64,000 nt of DNA from Glycine soja (Eukaryota > Streptophyta > Magnoliopsida > Fabales > Fabaceae), in NCBI RefSeq assembly GCF_004193775.1, contig NC_041005.1:6078501-6142500 (forward strand). Reading direction: 5' to 3'. Positions 1 to 11,400 of the stretch are shown here, piece after piece. Position numbers and translations under genes: made by a program. The notes beneath the pieces were generated by a model, which saw only the letters and a program-made list of their open reading frames with translations, had not been told where the DNA came from and made no database searches. Each line of letters starts with the position of its first letter. Within the stretch, counting starts at the first letter, position 1.

Positions 1-1270
1 AATGGATTGTCAAAAAAAAAAAGTCTAAAATATAGGGCAATTGAAAAACAAGATAGTAAAATGCACTAAAAAACTTGAATTCTAAAATTTGTAAAATGAT
101 GGTAGTTTTATGGTAAAATATGCAATTAATATTTAAAAAAATATTTTTTTGCTGATTTAAATAGAGAAAATTAAGAAGAAAATACAAAATAAAACTTACA
201 TTGAAGAGTGAATGAAAGAGAGAAATTGTTGAAATTTTATTTTTAGAAATCAACTTTTTTCTTTTTACTTCAACTAAACAACAAAATATATCATTATTTA
301 ATTTTTCCTCTTTCTTTCTCTTATGTTCTATTTAGATTTTTAAAAGTAAAATATAAAGAAAAAATACATAAAAAACGAGATAAAGTAAATGAGAAAAAGA
401 AGGTGATACACTAGCACCATTTAATTGGTAAGGTGTAGGGAACTTGATCCAAGAACGTTGCAAACAGAGCATGGTTCAACATCCACGATCATGCATTGCA
501 CTTGCACATGCACGCGGTCAATCGTTCGACCAATGAAAGGTATGAAACAGCTACCTAAATAAGCCTAACCAAGCTACTAATAAAGGACCTATCTTGCGTC
601 TGGCCATCTAATGCAGGAAATTATGTACGTAGTATGTACTATAATATTTTTAGGATAATGAATATTTTATGATCGAATCCGTATATTTTGTCTCCAACGA
701 CAATTGTACTTTTTCACTCGATAAGCTACAACCATTGACCAGGGCGCAAAACACAAAAGAATGAAGGATGACGATGAGAAAAAAAATAGAGATTGCAAGT
801 GCGTGAAGAGAGGTTTCTTGGTGGTCTTTGGTTAACCTAGGTTGGATGAGATAGAAGGAAACTAAAAACAAAAACTACCTATTTTTATTGTTTTCAAAAC
901 ATAAAGGAAAGTGTTTCAAGATTTAGGAAAATAGCAATTCAAAAAAATTTCATTCGAACATGTTTCCGATTTGAAATAGGATTTTAAAATCATAAACTGG
1001 AAATTGACAACTATCCCGAACAGGGTCTTAATTAGTAGAATGCAAATTGTTTTTTATTCACAAGCGTTTCGCTTGTTTGGATATAAATGTTCCAAAAACG
1101 TTTCATGTGTTTAGAAATAAAAAATTATTCTGATATGAAAAGAATTATGTTTGATATTGTTGGTTTTCATTAATATGGATTTTGATTCCAAAAACATGTT
1201 AAATCAGAAGAAGAATAAAATATAAACTAAGCCAAACATTAATACTTTTGAGATTCTTCTCACTAGGAAA
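1..1270. other. AT-rich intergenic DNA without a recognisable gene
   Basis: There is no open reading frame with recognisable similarity and no splice-delimited exon. The reading frames present are short and low in complexity. Long A and T runs occur around 10-30 and 130-150. I see nothing that I can name in this stretch. Confidence 0.6.
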
Positions 1271-1272
1271 AT

Positions 1273-1740
1273 TGTTGGGAATATTTCAATCCTTGGTGTG
1301 TTAAGGACAAGTGTTTCAAATTAGTCGTGTTAGATAATGTATCTTGTTATGAGTCTATTTCTAATCTATATAAGACTCCTTATGTAATAAGTTTTTGTAT
1401 ATAAGTTTTTGTAGTCTTTGGATTCATCAAGGTGTATAATATTATCATTAACCTTTTCTCATTAGAATATTTCTTTCACAAGTGCCCCGGTTTCTCTCAT
1501 CTTCCATGATGTCTCCGACAACGGTGCCTCCGACGACCTCCAATGATTGACTTAGCTTTGTTGCTATCGTAGATTCATCTTTGTCACGACTTCGCTGTCA
1601 TCGTAGATCTATCTCCATCACGGCTTCGTCGTCGTTGCAGCTTAAGCCCCCATTCCCATTTATATCGTGGCATATTTCGACAAATTTCCTTCCTTTTTCA
1701 TTTTTTTTTTTTTTTTTGCATTTTCAAGTTTCATTCTTCG
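1273..1740 (+). repeat. Possible Ty1/copia LTR remnant and pyrimidine-rich leader
   Basis: A segment beginning TGTTGGGAATATTTC near 1274 and ending TTTCTTTCACA near 1481 has the TG...CA ends and AT-rich promoter-like interior of a plant copia LTR. The following 1500-1640 region holds two imperfect copies of a roughly 32-bp unit (GCTRTCGTAGAT...CACGRCTTC). No primer-binding site follows and no target duplication is visible, so the assignment is tentative. Confidence 0.3.
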
Positions 1741-1831
1741 AATTTCAGTCATGAATTGTGCATCGGTATTCTATAGTGCGTATGACGAAAGAGGTTACCA
1801 AAATTGTGAATTGATTGCATGGGTTTAGAGA

Positions 1832-2141
1832 ATGCCAGAGCTTCATAATGGAGTGCGACAGGGGCGTGGCCGTGACTAGAAAGCATTGGATCCGACAAAG
1901 AAGAAGGTGAAGGCTCGTGCGGCACCAAGAGGAAGACCGAGAGCTAGATTGGCGGCGAAGGAATTGGAGTGCCAGGAGCCGTTGTCCCGTTAGTGACACC
2001 AAAACTATTTATACCAATACCGGAGCCAACGAAATAAGAGAAAATGAAGTTGTTGTGGACATGAATATGCGTGACGAAAGTAATGGGTTGAGTGGTAATA
2101 AGCCTGATGAGGATGCCATCACTCCACCTTTTCCTCACAGG
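1832..2141 (+). pseudogene. Broken N-terminal exon of a MUT9-like / casein kinase I-like protein kinase
   Basis: Reading from the ATG at 1832 gives MPELHNGVRQGRGRD, then a TAG, then an Arg/Lys/Ala-rich stretch (KVKARAAPRGRPRARLAAKE). After a frame change it gives a segment ending DEDAITPPFPHR, followed by a GT donor at 2142. From memory, plant MUT9-like kinases (MLK, CK1-like) begin MPELRSG..RRGRGR, have an RPR.RLA basic stretch, and have an NK...APFPERV segment just before the kinase domain. The order here is the same. The kinase domain does not follow. An in-frame stop, a frameshift and the missing catalytic part make this a fragment. It could have been moved by a transposon. Confidence 0.6.
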
Positions 2142-3790
2142 GTATGTGATTATGACTCTTGCTTGTTTTTTTATTTGACTGTAATTTTGTCCCCAAAGTG
2201 TCAATTGATTTGGTCCTGAAAGTGAAAATTTGCGTATGTAGTCCCTGATTTTTTCAACTCTATTACAAATTAGTCTTTCTTCTGCAGCTTGATTAATTTG
2301 GGGAATAAGTTTGTTGCAAATGCTCACAGATTCAACTTTCTAGGAATAATTTGTTATGAAGTTTGCATGTTCCCCAAGCTATGTCAGTGGATAACAATTG
2401 ATTTTTCATAAAATTGATAAGCTGAGGCAAAGTTGCAACAACGGCAAAGCCACGATGAAGACAAATATGTGACAGTGACAGAGATGAATCTGCTACAACA
2501 TTCAAAGCTATGTCATTCGTCAGAGACACTATTGCTGAAGACATCATGAAAGATGCAGAAGACAAGGCATTGTGGAATAAATGTTATGATGTGAGAAGGT
2601 TCATGATAATATTATGCACTTTGATGAATTCAATGGCTAAAAAAATTTGTATACCATACACAAATTATTATATTTGACCACCGTAGCTTGCACCTATGTA
2701 ATAATAGAGTTAGGCGTAGCAAATTAATAGTTGTTAGGACAAAGGATGATAAAAGACCTTGAGTTTTTATTCAGACAAATCTTTTAGCACACACATCATG
2801 TAAAATTTCTTGAACTTATTACTCCTCCGAATAACGAGTTCATGAAAATTTGGCACCTTACAGATATATTTTCATTGAACTTTGTATTCTTAGTAGTGAA
2901 TTCATGAAAAAATTGTTTGTCTCCTCCTCAATCTGTCCTTGATTGAGGTTATTTGTTGAGACTTATGATCCAATTATTGCCTGTCATTATTTTATCTCTA
3001 AATAAAATTCATGTAACATTGCCAACACAAGAGTGTCTTGCTACCATGGTTTTGGGTGAATGCTAAGTGTGTGAACACCTTACGTTTCCCATTTTACACT
3101 TTGGCAAACAATTTCTCACATTCCAAAGCTATAAACATGTGTGACCAAAGCAAACTCAAACTTTTACGTTCAACATAAATGTAACATAAATACAAACATA
3201 CCATAAGTGTGTGTGGCTGCAGGCAGAAATGTGATGTAAGGCATCAACATTGAATTGAGTCTTAAGCTCAAGGAAAAAATGTTGGAAAGTTGTGTGCTTA
3301 TGTCCAAGTTAAGGTGAGCAATGGATAATAGACATTGAATTAAACAAAACACTTATCAAAATTAAATCCTTCAATGTATATAATTAGTAGAAGAAAACTA
3401 GTGATCAAGAACAAAAAGAAAAAGAAAAACGAAGGAAAAAAGCGGTTCGTGTAAGGTTTAAAAAAGTTTTATTGTAGTTCCATTATAAGTGCCAATTTTT
3501 TTTTTATAAAATAAAATCTAAGAGTAGGCTTTTAGGCATTATGCTAAGAACGAGTGTTTAAGATAAGTTGTTCTAAGTTGGTTGCCTGAAGACTCTTATA
3601 CTTATTTGTCATACCATAGGTATCATTCATTAGAAACAATTAATTATATTCGAGTTAGATAAAATCATTACGAACAATTAAACTTTTTCTCCAAAACTGA
3701 TTAATGCAATTGCATACATCAAGACTCCTTATGCAACTAATGAAATTATGTTTGACATATTAACCATAAATTGAAGGGGCAATTCTAATG
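2142..3790. other. Repeat-derived non-coding stretch
   Basis: A segment around 2185-2285 reads on the minus strand as 'reacts' to the common legume type of dispersed repeat with alternating 'ggactaatttg' and 'ggaccaaat' phrases, probably a degenerate mobile-element end. The region 2330-2580 is moderately GC-balanced but its frames are broken, and I do not recognise it. 2600-3790 is AT-rich with nothing identifiable. Confidence 0.4.
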
Positions 3791-3799
3791 AAAACTATA

Positions 3800-5150
3800 T
3801 TTTTTTAAAAAAAGGAAAAATGAAATTGATATATTAATAAAAGGTGTCACAAAATGTGACTCCCAAAAAGAATACATTAGCATGGAAACATAAAAAACGG
3901 AATGAAAAGAAAATAAAAACGCAATCATCCTAAAACAACAAATGACTGCAAACACTAGTTGGCAAAGGAACAAGTCAAAGTTCCATGACCCAATTACAGA
4001 AGCCACGACTAAGACAAGTCTGAATCTACCACAAAATCACTTTTGCATTTGCTACCTCTCCATGAAAAATAGTATGATTCTTGTGAAACCAAAGACTCCA
4101 GCAAATTGCATGTCAGATGAGATAGTGAACTCTACACATCCTCTTACCCCTCCAGAAAAAACCATGTTGCATGAAATGAAACGAAATCTCTGAATGTTGT
4201 ACTAAAGAAATATCCCACCAATAATAGACCTCACACCAAATTCAAAACGAGAAAAGTGCACCCCAAAAATAGTTGTTATGAATCCTCCCTATTAGCCTCG
4301 CAAAAAACACACCCACCATCCTCCACCATAACTCCCCTCCTCACTAAAGCCACATGAGTAGGTAGCCTGTCCAAGATCAACCTCCAAGAAAAAATCAAGA
4401 CCTTGGATGAGACATCACACTTCCAAAACGATCGGAAGGAGAAATTCACCACCATTGGGCTATCAGAAATCTTAGATGTGATAATCCAGTAGGCCAAGGC
4501 CACCGAAAAAGAGGACTCACCATTAGTTCACAACCATCTGTCCTCTGTCATCAAATCCAATTGGACTGTAGAAAGTAAAGTCTCCATCTGTTGTACCATC
4601 ACCTTCTCCCACTCAAATACAGCTCTCCATTATCTCTAACTCCACGCCACCCATGATCATTGGCTTTCACTGACGTCTCCCCTACACTGACCTCTTGGTC
4701 AACTGCCAGATAAAAAAGACATGGAAAGAGATCCTTCAAACATGAATTTCCAAACCAAACAGTCTTCCCAGAAGGAGGTGTCTTGTCCATTACTAATCTG
4801 ACGAACCACACTACTAGAAAACCAACTGTCCCCCACATCAATCCTCATGAGATCCTGCCACTTAGTCAACCTAGACTAGGCTTGACACTCCCCAAGTTGA
4901 TCCAAGCACCCATACTTGTGAGTGAGCAAACCATGCCATAAAACATCTTTCTCCATTAGAAACCTCTATCGTCACTTAGCCAGCAAACTAGCATTGAAAG
5001 CTGCTAAGTTATTCACTCCTACCCCCATCCACAGCCCTACACACTAAATCCCAATTCACCTAACATATCTTATTTGAATTTGACACATCATACCACAAAA
5101 ATCTCATTTGAATACTCACCAGCGTGGCCAATGAAAGCTATATGGCTACC
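3800..5150 (-). mobile_element. LINE (non-LTR retrotransposon) 3' fragment with zf-RVT domain
   Basis: On the minus strand, broken frames give the typical tail of plant LINE ORF2. Around 5100-4850 there is a G-V-NN-LAAFN-SLLAK segment followed by VLWHGLLTHKYG. Around 4841-4600 there is GKTVWFGNSCLKDLFPCLF with the usual 'W...D.W....L....FPRLF' pattern. Around 4503-4280 lies the reverse-transcriptase zinc-binding (zf-RVT) segment, with VLIFSWRLILDRLPT and GCVFCEANREDS. Stops and frame changes between the pieces show that the copy is dead. The 3' end probably lies near 3800, at a TTTTATTAATATATCAATTTC-like tail. The endonuclease and reverse-transcriptase parts are absent, as expected for a 5'-truncated copy. 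Confidence 0.8.
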
Positions 5151-7440
5151 ACAGATTTTTAGTTGCTAGATTAATCATATTATAGCAAATTGTTTGTCGA
5201 TGGATTAAGAGACGATTTTAAAATGATGTTAATCTTACTTAAAACTAAAATTACTTTGTATAAAATTATAATTATTTAAAATAAATTTGTCCTTTGTTTA
5301 TAAAAAAAATAGCTTTTTTTAGGAAAATAGATTTTATCATTATTCACTTAATTACAGGCTGACGGGTTTGACAAAATCATCAGTGTACCTCAATCATATT
5401 TAGAAGAGTAATGATTTTTTTCCCCTGATAAATCAAATCACCTAAATTCAAACACATCCTTTTAATTAAGAAGCTGACAGAATATTTTCTCTCATTTTTT
5501 AAGATACAGGGTGAGGGTATTAATTCAAGCCCCACTTGCCTTAACTGCGCGGCCTATTACTGGATGGGTAAAAAACAAGTCATCTTGCAACGGATCAATT
5601 ATAGGCCTATAGCTTCAGCTGACAACCTTTACAAATTACAATCCATCAATTAATTGCATTAGTCGTTGTTTCATATATTATGTATTCGTAAAATCAAGTT
5701 AAAAAACATGAAATTTAAATAAATTATATAATTAAATTGCATTGAAAATTATAAGAGTCTAATTCCGTAGTTTAAATATAGTGCATGAGTTATTACCTAA
5801 ACACACTCATACATACAGATAAAATAATTTGGATTGGAAATTAAATTAATTTGCAATAAAATATTAAAAACTAATTGTTATTAAAAATAAATGTCTTTAT
5901 TTTTACATAACATTAAGTAGATTAAAAAAATTGCCAATAAAATAAATATAATAGTTAATCACAATATTTGAAAATTTACCGACCATTCCAGGCTGATTTG
6001 GATCAATTCCAACTAGCTGATATAATATTAGTTTATTATTTAGGCTTAACCTATATATCTTATCCGGTACGTTATTTAGTATCGATCCATTGCAATATCC
6101 TTATTTGCAAGTTTAATAAACATAGTCATTTATTTATCTTCGATTTTTTTAATAAAATTTAAATTACACACATATGCATGACAGAATGGTTAATATAGTC
6201 TGGGTCTGGTTTAAAATTCTGAATTTTCAAATAATTTAGTTAAACTTCCTCATCAAAACGTATATGGGCAAAATTGTACAACATGTATATACTATCCATT
6301 ACTCTCGCTGGTCAGTGCTCTCATACAGCACATTTAAATGATTTGTGATTTATAAATAAATAAAACACGTATTTATCCAAGGATAATCGTATAAATTGAT
6401 GTGGTTCTACAACTATTGAAAGGAAAACTATAAAAAATTAAGGTGGTATTTAGTATTCGAAAGTTTTTATTTTCGGTTGAATTGTTTTCTTCGTAAGGAT
6501 TTTTTAAATAAAAAATATAACAAATTGTTTAACTTTCTTGAGAATAATATGTCTATGTTTAACAAATAGCCACCATTATTGTAAAATTTAGAAGTATTTG
6601 AAAGTATAAAGTAATTAAACATGATTTATTAGATATTAAGGATCAATTTTGAAGGGAAAAAAAGTTAATGTTCTATAGATTTTTTAACGTGACTTACATT
6701 AAAAAAAAATAGAAAATGCAACTTATAAAAAAGAATAGATGGAATACTTTGAAGACCATATTAGAAATATGTTAATTAAGCCTACTTCAATTTAAAAGAA
6801 GAAATTTTCCCAAAGTCTTAATGTGCTGGGCCTTTACCCGACAGATACGTTAGCGACCATCTCATCAATTTTAAAAGAAAAAATATTCTTTGCCATCATA
6901 ATCTTCTTTATAATATTACTGCATACCCTAATTTGTTAGTAGTAACTTTTGACGCTATCATTTTCTGTAACGTCTATGTGAGCCTTCCTATGTTCCCAAG
7001 TACCCAAAAATTCTTGCGGGGGAATTATGAAGCGCAGTATTATTTTAAGCCAATTTGTATTGTTTCATGGGCACTGCCTTTGGTTTAGTTTATGAATACA
7101 CGTGAACATGGAAGGATGCCACTCAAGCAATCTTCTTGTTTAATAGTAATTTATTGGATTTAGATATTTGATGGAACGAAGGAAATATAACTTACTTAAC
7201 TGAGTATTATATGTTGTAAATTGTTGTAAATTTTTTAATATTTACATGATCGAATGATCATCTATACTGTCAATATATTATAACTAAATTCATAATTTCA
7301 AAATCATAAATACTAGCTATATCAAATTTTTCTCCTGAATATATTAGTCATTGAAAAAGACTAAAGTCTTTAGGGACTTTGAATATGAATTTTATACTTT
7401 TAGAAGCTTTTTTTTTTTTGTCCAACTCTAATGCTCTTGT
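5151..7440. other. AT-rich intergenic DNA
   Basis: No recognisable gene or element was found. Frames are short, and the base composition is strongly AT with many poly-A and poly-T runs. A tRNA-B-box-like phrase near 5530 lacks a matching A box and is not called. Confidence 0.55.
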
Positions 7441-7458
7441 CATCATAACAGCTAGTAA

Positions 7459-7497
7459 TGGGCCGAAAGAACACTGTTGAATCCAAAAAGTTGGGCC
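7459..7497 (+). promoter_or_regulatory. Pair of site II (TGGGCC) promoter motifs
   Basis: TGGGCC occurs at 7459-7464 and again at 7492-7497, about 165-200 bp before the ATG at 7661. Site II motifs (TGGGCY) are bound by TCP factors and are enriched in promoters of plant housekeeping and proliferation genes. A TATA-like run (TATATATATACAC) follows near 7583. Function is inferred from motif and position only. Confidence 0.45.
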
Positions 7498-7660
7498 TGA
7501 ACTATCGAAACCCAATCATGGTAAAAAAGGTAAAATGATCATGCTAAATTAAACAGTTTCCTTTTTTCCCCCACTTATATGTATATATATACACAAATTC
7601 AAAAAAGAATCAAAGCGCGCGTATTGTTAGTCATTTCGCTCCGAAGCTAGGTTTGCATCA

Positions 7661-8341
7661 ATGGCGTCCTCAGAGCCAATAGCTCCAGAAGCAGAACCCG
7701 AAAGTCGCCTTTCTTCTCTCATCTACGGTGAGCCATAACCATTTCTCTCATCTTCCGTTGTAATAATTCATCCGCATTCGTAAACCTTGAGATTTGACAA
7801 TCGCTGCAATTGTTAAACCTAATTTTTTTATTCAAACCACGCGTGATGCAATGCGATTTTCTACTTGCAACGGACTAAACTGATTGCGTGTGTGCGTAAT
7901 GTAATCTAATTCTAAGCAACGCATGTTCGATTGACTAACGAATTTCCTAATTGTGTGTGTTCGCTTCGATTTCTGATTATTCTGCTAATCCGTGCAGAGA
8001 AATCAAATGAAGTCCAAGGGTTCATGGAGAATATGTTTAGGACGATCACGTAAGCTACGGCCTAATCATCACTATTTATTTAATATCAAGATATTTTCCA
8101 TTTTTCAGTGCAGTTACTATTTATTTATCACGATTTCATTGAGATCATCTTGTCCTCGTTACTCTAAACATCTAATTTGTCTCTCGTTTACAGTGAAATT
8201 AATCAAAATTCTGCAGTGGTAGAGGAGGAGATAGAGAAATGTAAAGGTTCTGGTCTGGAAAGGAAAAGAGCCTTAGATGAAGAGAAGGATAACTTTCAAA
8301 AAGCTGCTTATGCTGTTCTTGACATGCTGAACAGAGAGTAA
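7661..8341 (+). CDS. Small plant coiled-coil protein (88 aa), MEE9-like?
   Basis: The three exons 7661-7727, 7998-8049 and 8194-8341 join with GT/AG borders and matching phases to 267 bp, giving 88 residues. The protein starts MASSEPIAPEAEPESRLSSL and ends ...AVLDMLNRE. It is acidic at the N-terminus. From about residue 20 it is predicted to be helical and heptad-like, with EINQNSAVVEEEIEKC and ALDEEKDNFQKAA. It has no signal peptide or membrane segment. I think of the small Arabidopsis protein MEE9 (maternal effect embryo arrest 9), but this is a weak recollection and the function is unknown. The gene converges on the K+ channel gene, with 137 bp between stop codons, so their 3' UTRs must be very short or overlap. 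Confidence 0.75.
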
Positions 8342-8478
8342 AACGCTCTAGGTATCATTTACATATTTCATTTTTATACATTGCATCCCCATATCCTGTT
8401 TGGTTATGAAAATTGTCACCTGAAACGTTGACGTATCGAAAAGAGCAGCATCTAGTTAATCTCTGTTTGATTTGATCA

Positions 8479-11400
8479 TTAGAGGATATATAACTCGTCA
8501 TTCTCCCTTATCGTGCTTAGTTCTTCTACTTCTGAGCCGTCAGCCATAAGAATTTTGCTTCCTCTGTTTCCAAATTTTTTCTCTGCGTACAGAATTCTCC
8601 AATCAACTTAGTTATCTTATTATATTTGTTATTACCTCAATATGTTCAATTCTATGAATACAAGAGCGAAATTATAATAATATTATTGTCCAATAGATTT
8701 CTATTGCTGAACATAAATGAGCCCTTTCCGTGGAATGCGGCGGGCAAAGGAATTTTAGATTATACTGCGATTAGGTTATTTTCTGTTGTTGATGTCATTC
8801 AATCATGAAACCTCTGAGATTATTTTGGAGGCATGCGTGCATGTTGAATATGGCCAATTAGTCGTACCTGCAACGCTGAAAAGATCTTCTACCGAATTTG
8901 GGAGAAGTATGAGCTTTGGTGTTGTTTCGTTTCCCATTTTGTGTTCATTGGGATGGTGTCCGTGGATTTTAACTCTTACGGGGACTGGGCTTGACAGTGC
9001 TTTGGAATTTCCTGTTCTTCCTGCAATTAGTATCATGAGCCTAGTAATTTATGTAAGCAGTCATTTATCTCAGAAAATTTCTGTTAAAAATTGACGAATT
9101 CCATAGTATTTTCAATTTTGGACACAGTGATCAAGCAATCAAACCGAAGAAAGCAACCTAGGCGACCTTTCCATATCAAAAGGTTCCTGTTATATAGAGT
9201 TTGAATTTTTTGTCATATTGAATCGGTGCTGGTTTATTCGTAATGGAAATCTATCTAGTTTGCTACAAGAAGGAATGCTGTTTTTTATGCATGACCCAAT
9301 ATTGGTTACCAAGGGGGCAGGGGCAATCTTGCTTAGTGCGTACCTTGCTTCACATAACAAAACATTATAGTTTTAAAAAATTATAAATATTCTTAAGCAA
9401 AACGAATGTAATAGTTCTTGCTTCTAGGTTGCTGTTTTACAGAACCCCTGAGTGTCTAATGGTTCTTGTTTTTTAATGTCTCTACAGTGTCTACCCACTA
9501 TAGATTAGACTGTTAAAATGTCTTATTGCTTTTACTAGACATAGGATTAAGGTTACCTTCTGTATATGGAGCTTCTTGATATCTTGAAACTTCTTCGTCT
9601 GTACCCTCATTTCGCGTTAAATGCTGCAAAAACCAGCGTTCATCATATATGAAGCTATTCATATATACGTACATAAGGAATGCTAGTAGCACATACATAC
9701 ATCCTTTACTATTTAGTGAATGCAAAATTCACTCAATAATAATGTGTCTGAAAAGGTATTTTAAAGAGTATGTTGTTGACATTTCTTATGTGTACATATC
9801 TAGCCAAAATTATAATAGAATTATTTCTGTGCCATAAATCTATTTTCTAGAGTGTAAACTAGATATCTAGGAATTCTTTATTTAGTCATTTACCGATCTT
9901 TGTATACATACATAATGCTAGAGATGTAATATAAAACTATTTTTGTGCTTTCACCTTAAGCTTTCTGGAGAATTGCCGAGTTAGTTCATGATTCATTATA
10001 TAATCAAATCATCTCCACAGTACATACGTTCAATTTAAAGAAAGTGAGTATCCATGCATAATCAGGTAACCTGTCCTGTTTGGGAAAAACACAAAGGGAG
10101 GGTATTTGAGGGGAATTTTTCTATTTTTAGTAGGCTTTTCTTCTGCTCTTAATGTATCCACCGTCTCCTTTCTCAGAAACATGGTCCAAAGCAGGATATT
10201 CAAGATATTTGGGACTTTCAGTCAAAATTTTGTACTTGTGGCAGCCATCACTCTCTCATACGCAAACTGTATACAAGTTTGCGTAATTTTAGCTATGCGA
10301 ATGCAACGTTTAATATCCAAGGAGTTTTGTGCAACCTTTTTTTTCTCCTATATTTGCGAATTTATAAAAGGTTTATGCTTCTCAATAGATCAGTAAGAAG
10401 TTTTAGTGGTTGAAATTCAAAGGTAAAAAAAATACCTCGTCATGAAAGTCACCCAGCAATTCTGTTACATATATTTCTTCTAGCACCTTGCCTTTGAGGC
10501 CCTTAAAATACTGAGAAGAGAAGAACCATCATTAGCTTGAATATGTATGGGCTTGTTGACATGTGAATTGAGATACTGATACAAAATTTGGATAAAGAGA
10601 ATTCACATAGGATTTAGCAGTCATAATTTGTGGCTTGCAATGAAATTTGGTCAATTTTGAAGTGTGTAAGCTATTTAATTAGTTTTCAAACGGCAATGTG
10701 TGTATGGCTTCCTGTCTGTCTATCTTTATGTATGGGTGAAGTTTCAAACCTTAATAAAGTTGTAGATGATTGTCTTCCCATCATCACTAAATGGTTGCAC
10801 CATCTGCTTGAAATGGTGATGATTGATTCGTATGACCTGGGAGAGTCCTCTACTTCTCACTGTAAAAGGTTGTGGAATATTAAACATCACGCCTATTTCT
10901 CCTGCCATGCCTCCAGATTCAAGTTTGAACAAAAACTGAAAAAACTTCTATGAGCTCAATCAAGCAATGTGAGAATTGTTATTAGCGCAGAAACATAGAT
11001 ACTTCTTTTAAATCTTTATTATTTCTTTCTCTTTATTAGTACTCTAAAATTTGTCTTGTTGCTACGCACACTTGAGTGTCTTGTTTCCCATTTCAAGCAC
11101 CTCTTCGATTTATGTGTCTGATGAAGATGTTCTTTGGACACAGTAATGAGTTTAAACTTAATTTGATGTGTTTGCTTCAACAGGTTACTGGAAAGAGCTT
11201 GAAGATAAAAAAAACTCATTCTGTAAAGAAAACTTCAATCTTCAAAAATGACTTCTACCTCAGGTTAACACATTAGCTGTCAATGTCATGCAGTCTATGA
11301 TATTCTTTTATTCTCTATAGTTTAGACGTCAGATGTTCTAACATCTAATGTGGATTCCCCGATTTCAGATCTAAATCAATTACAATTTTTTATCTTTAGT

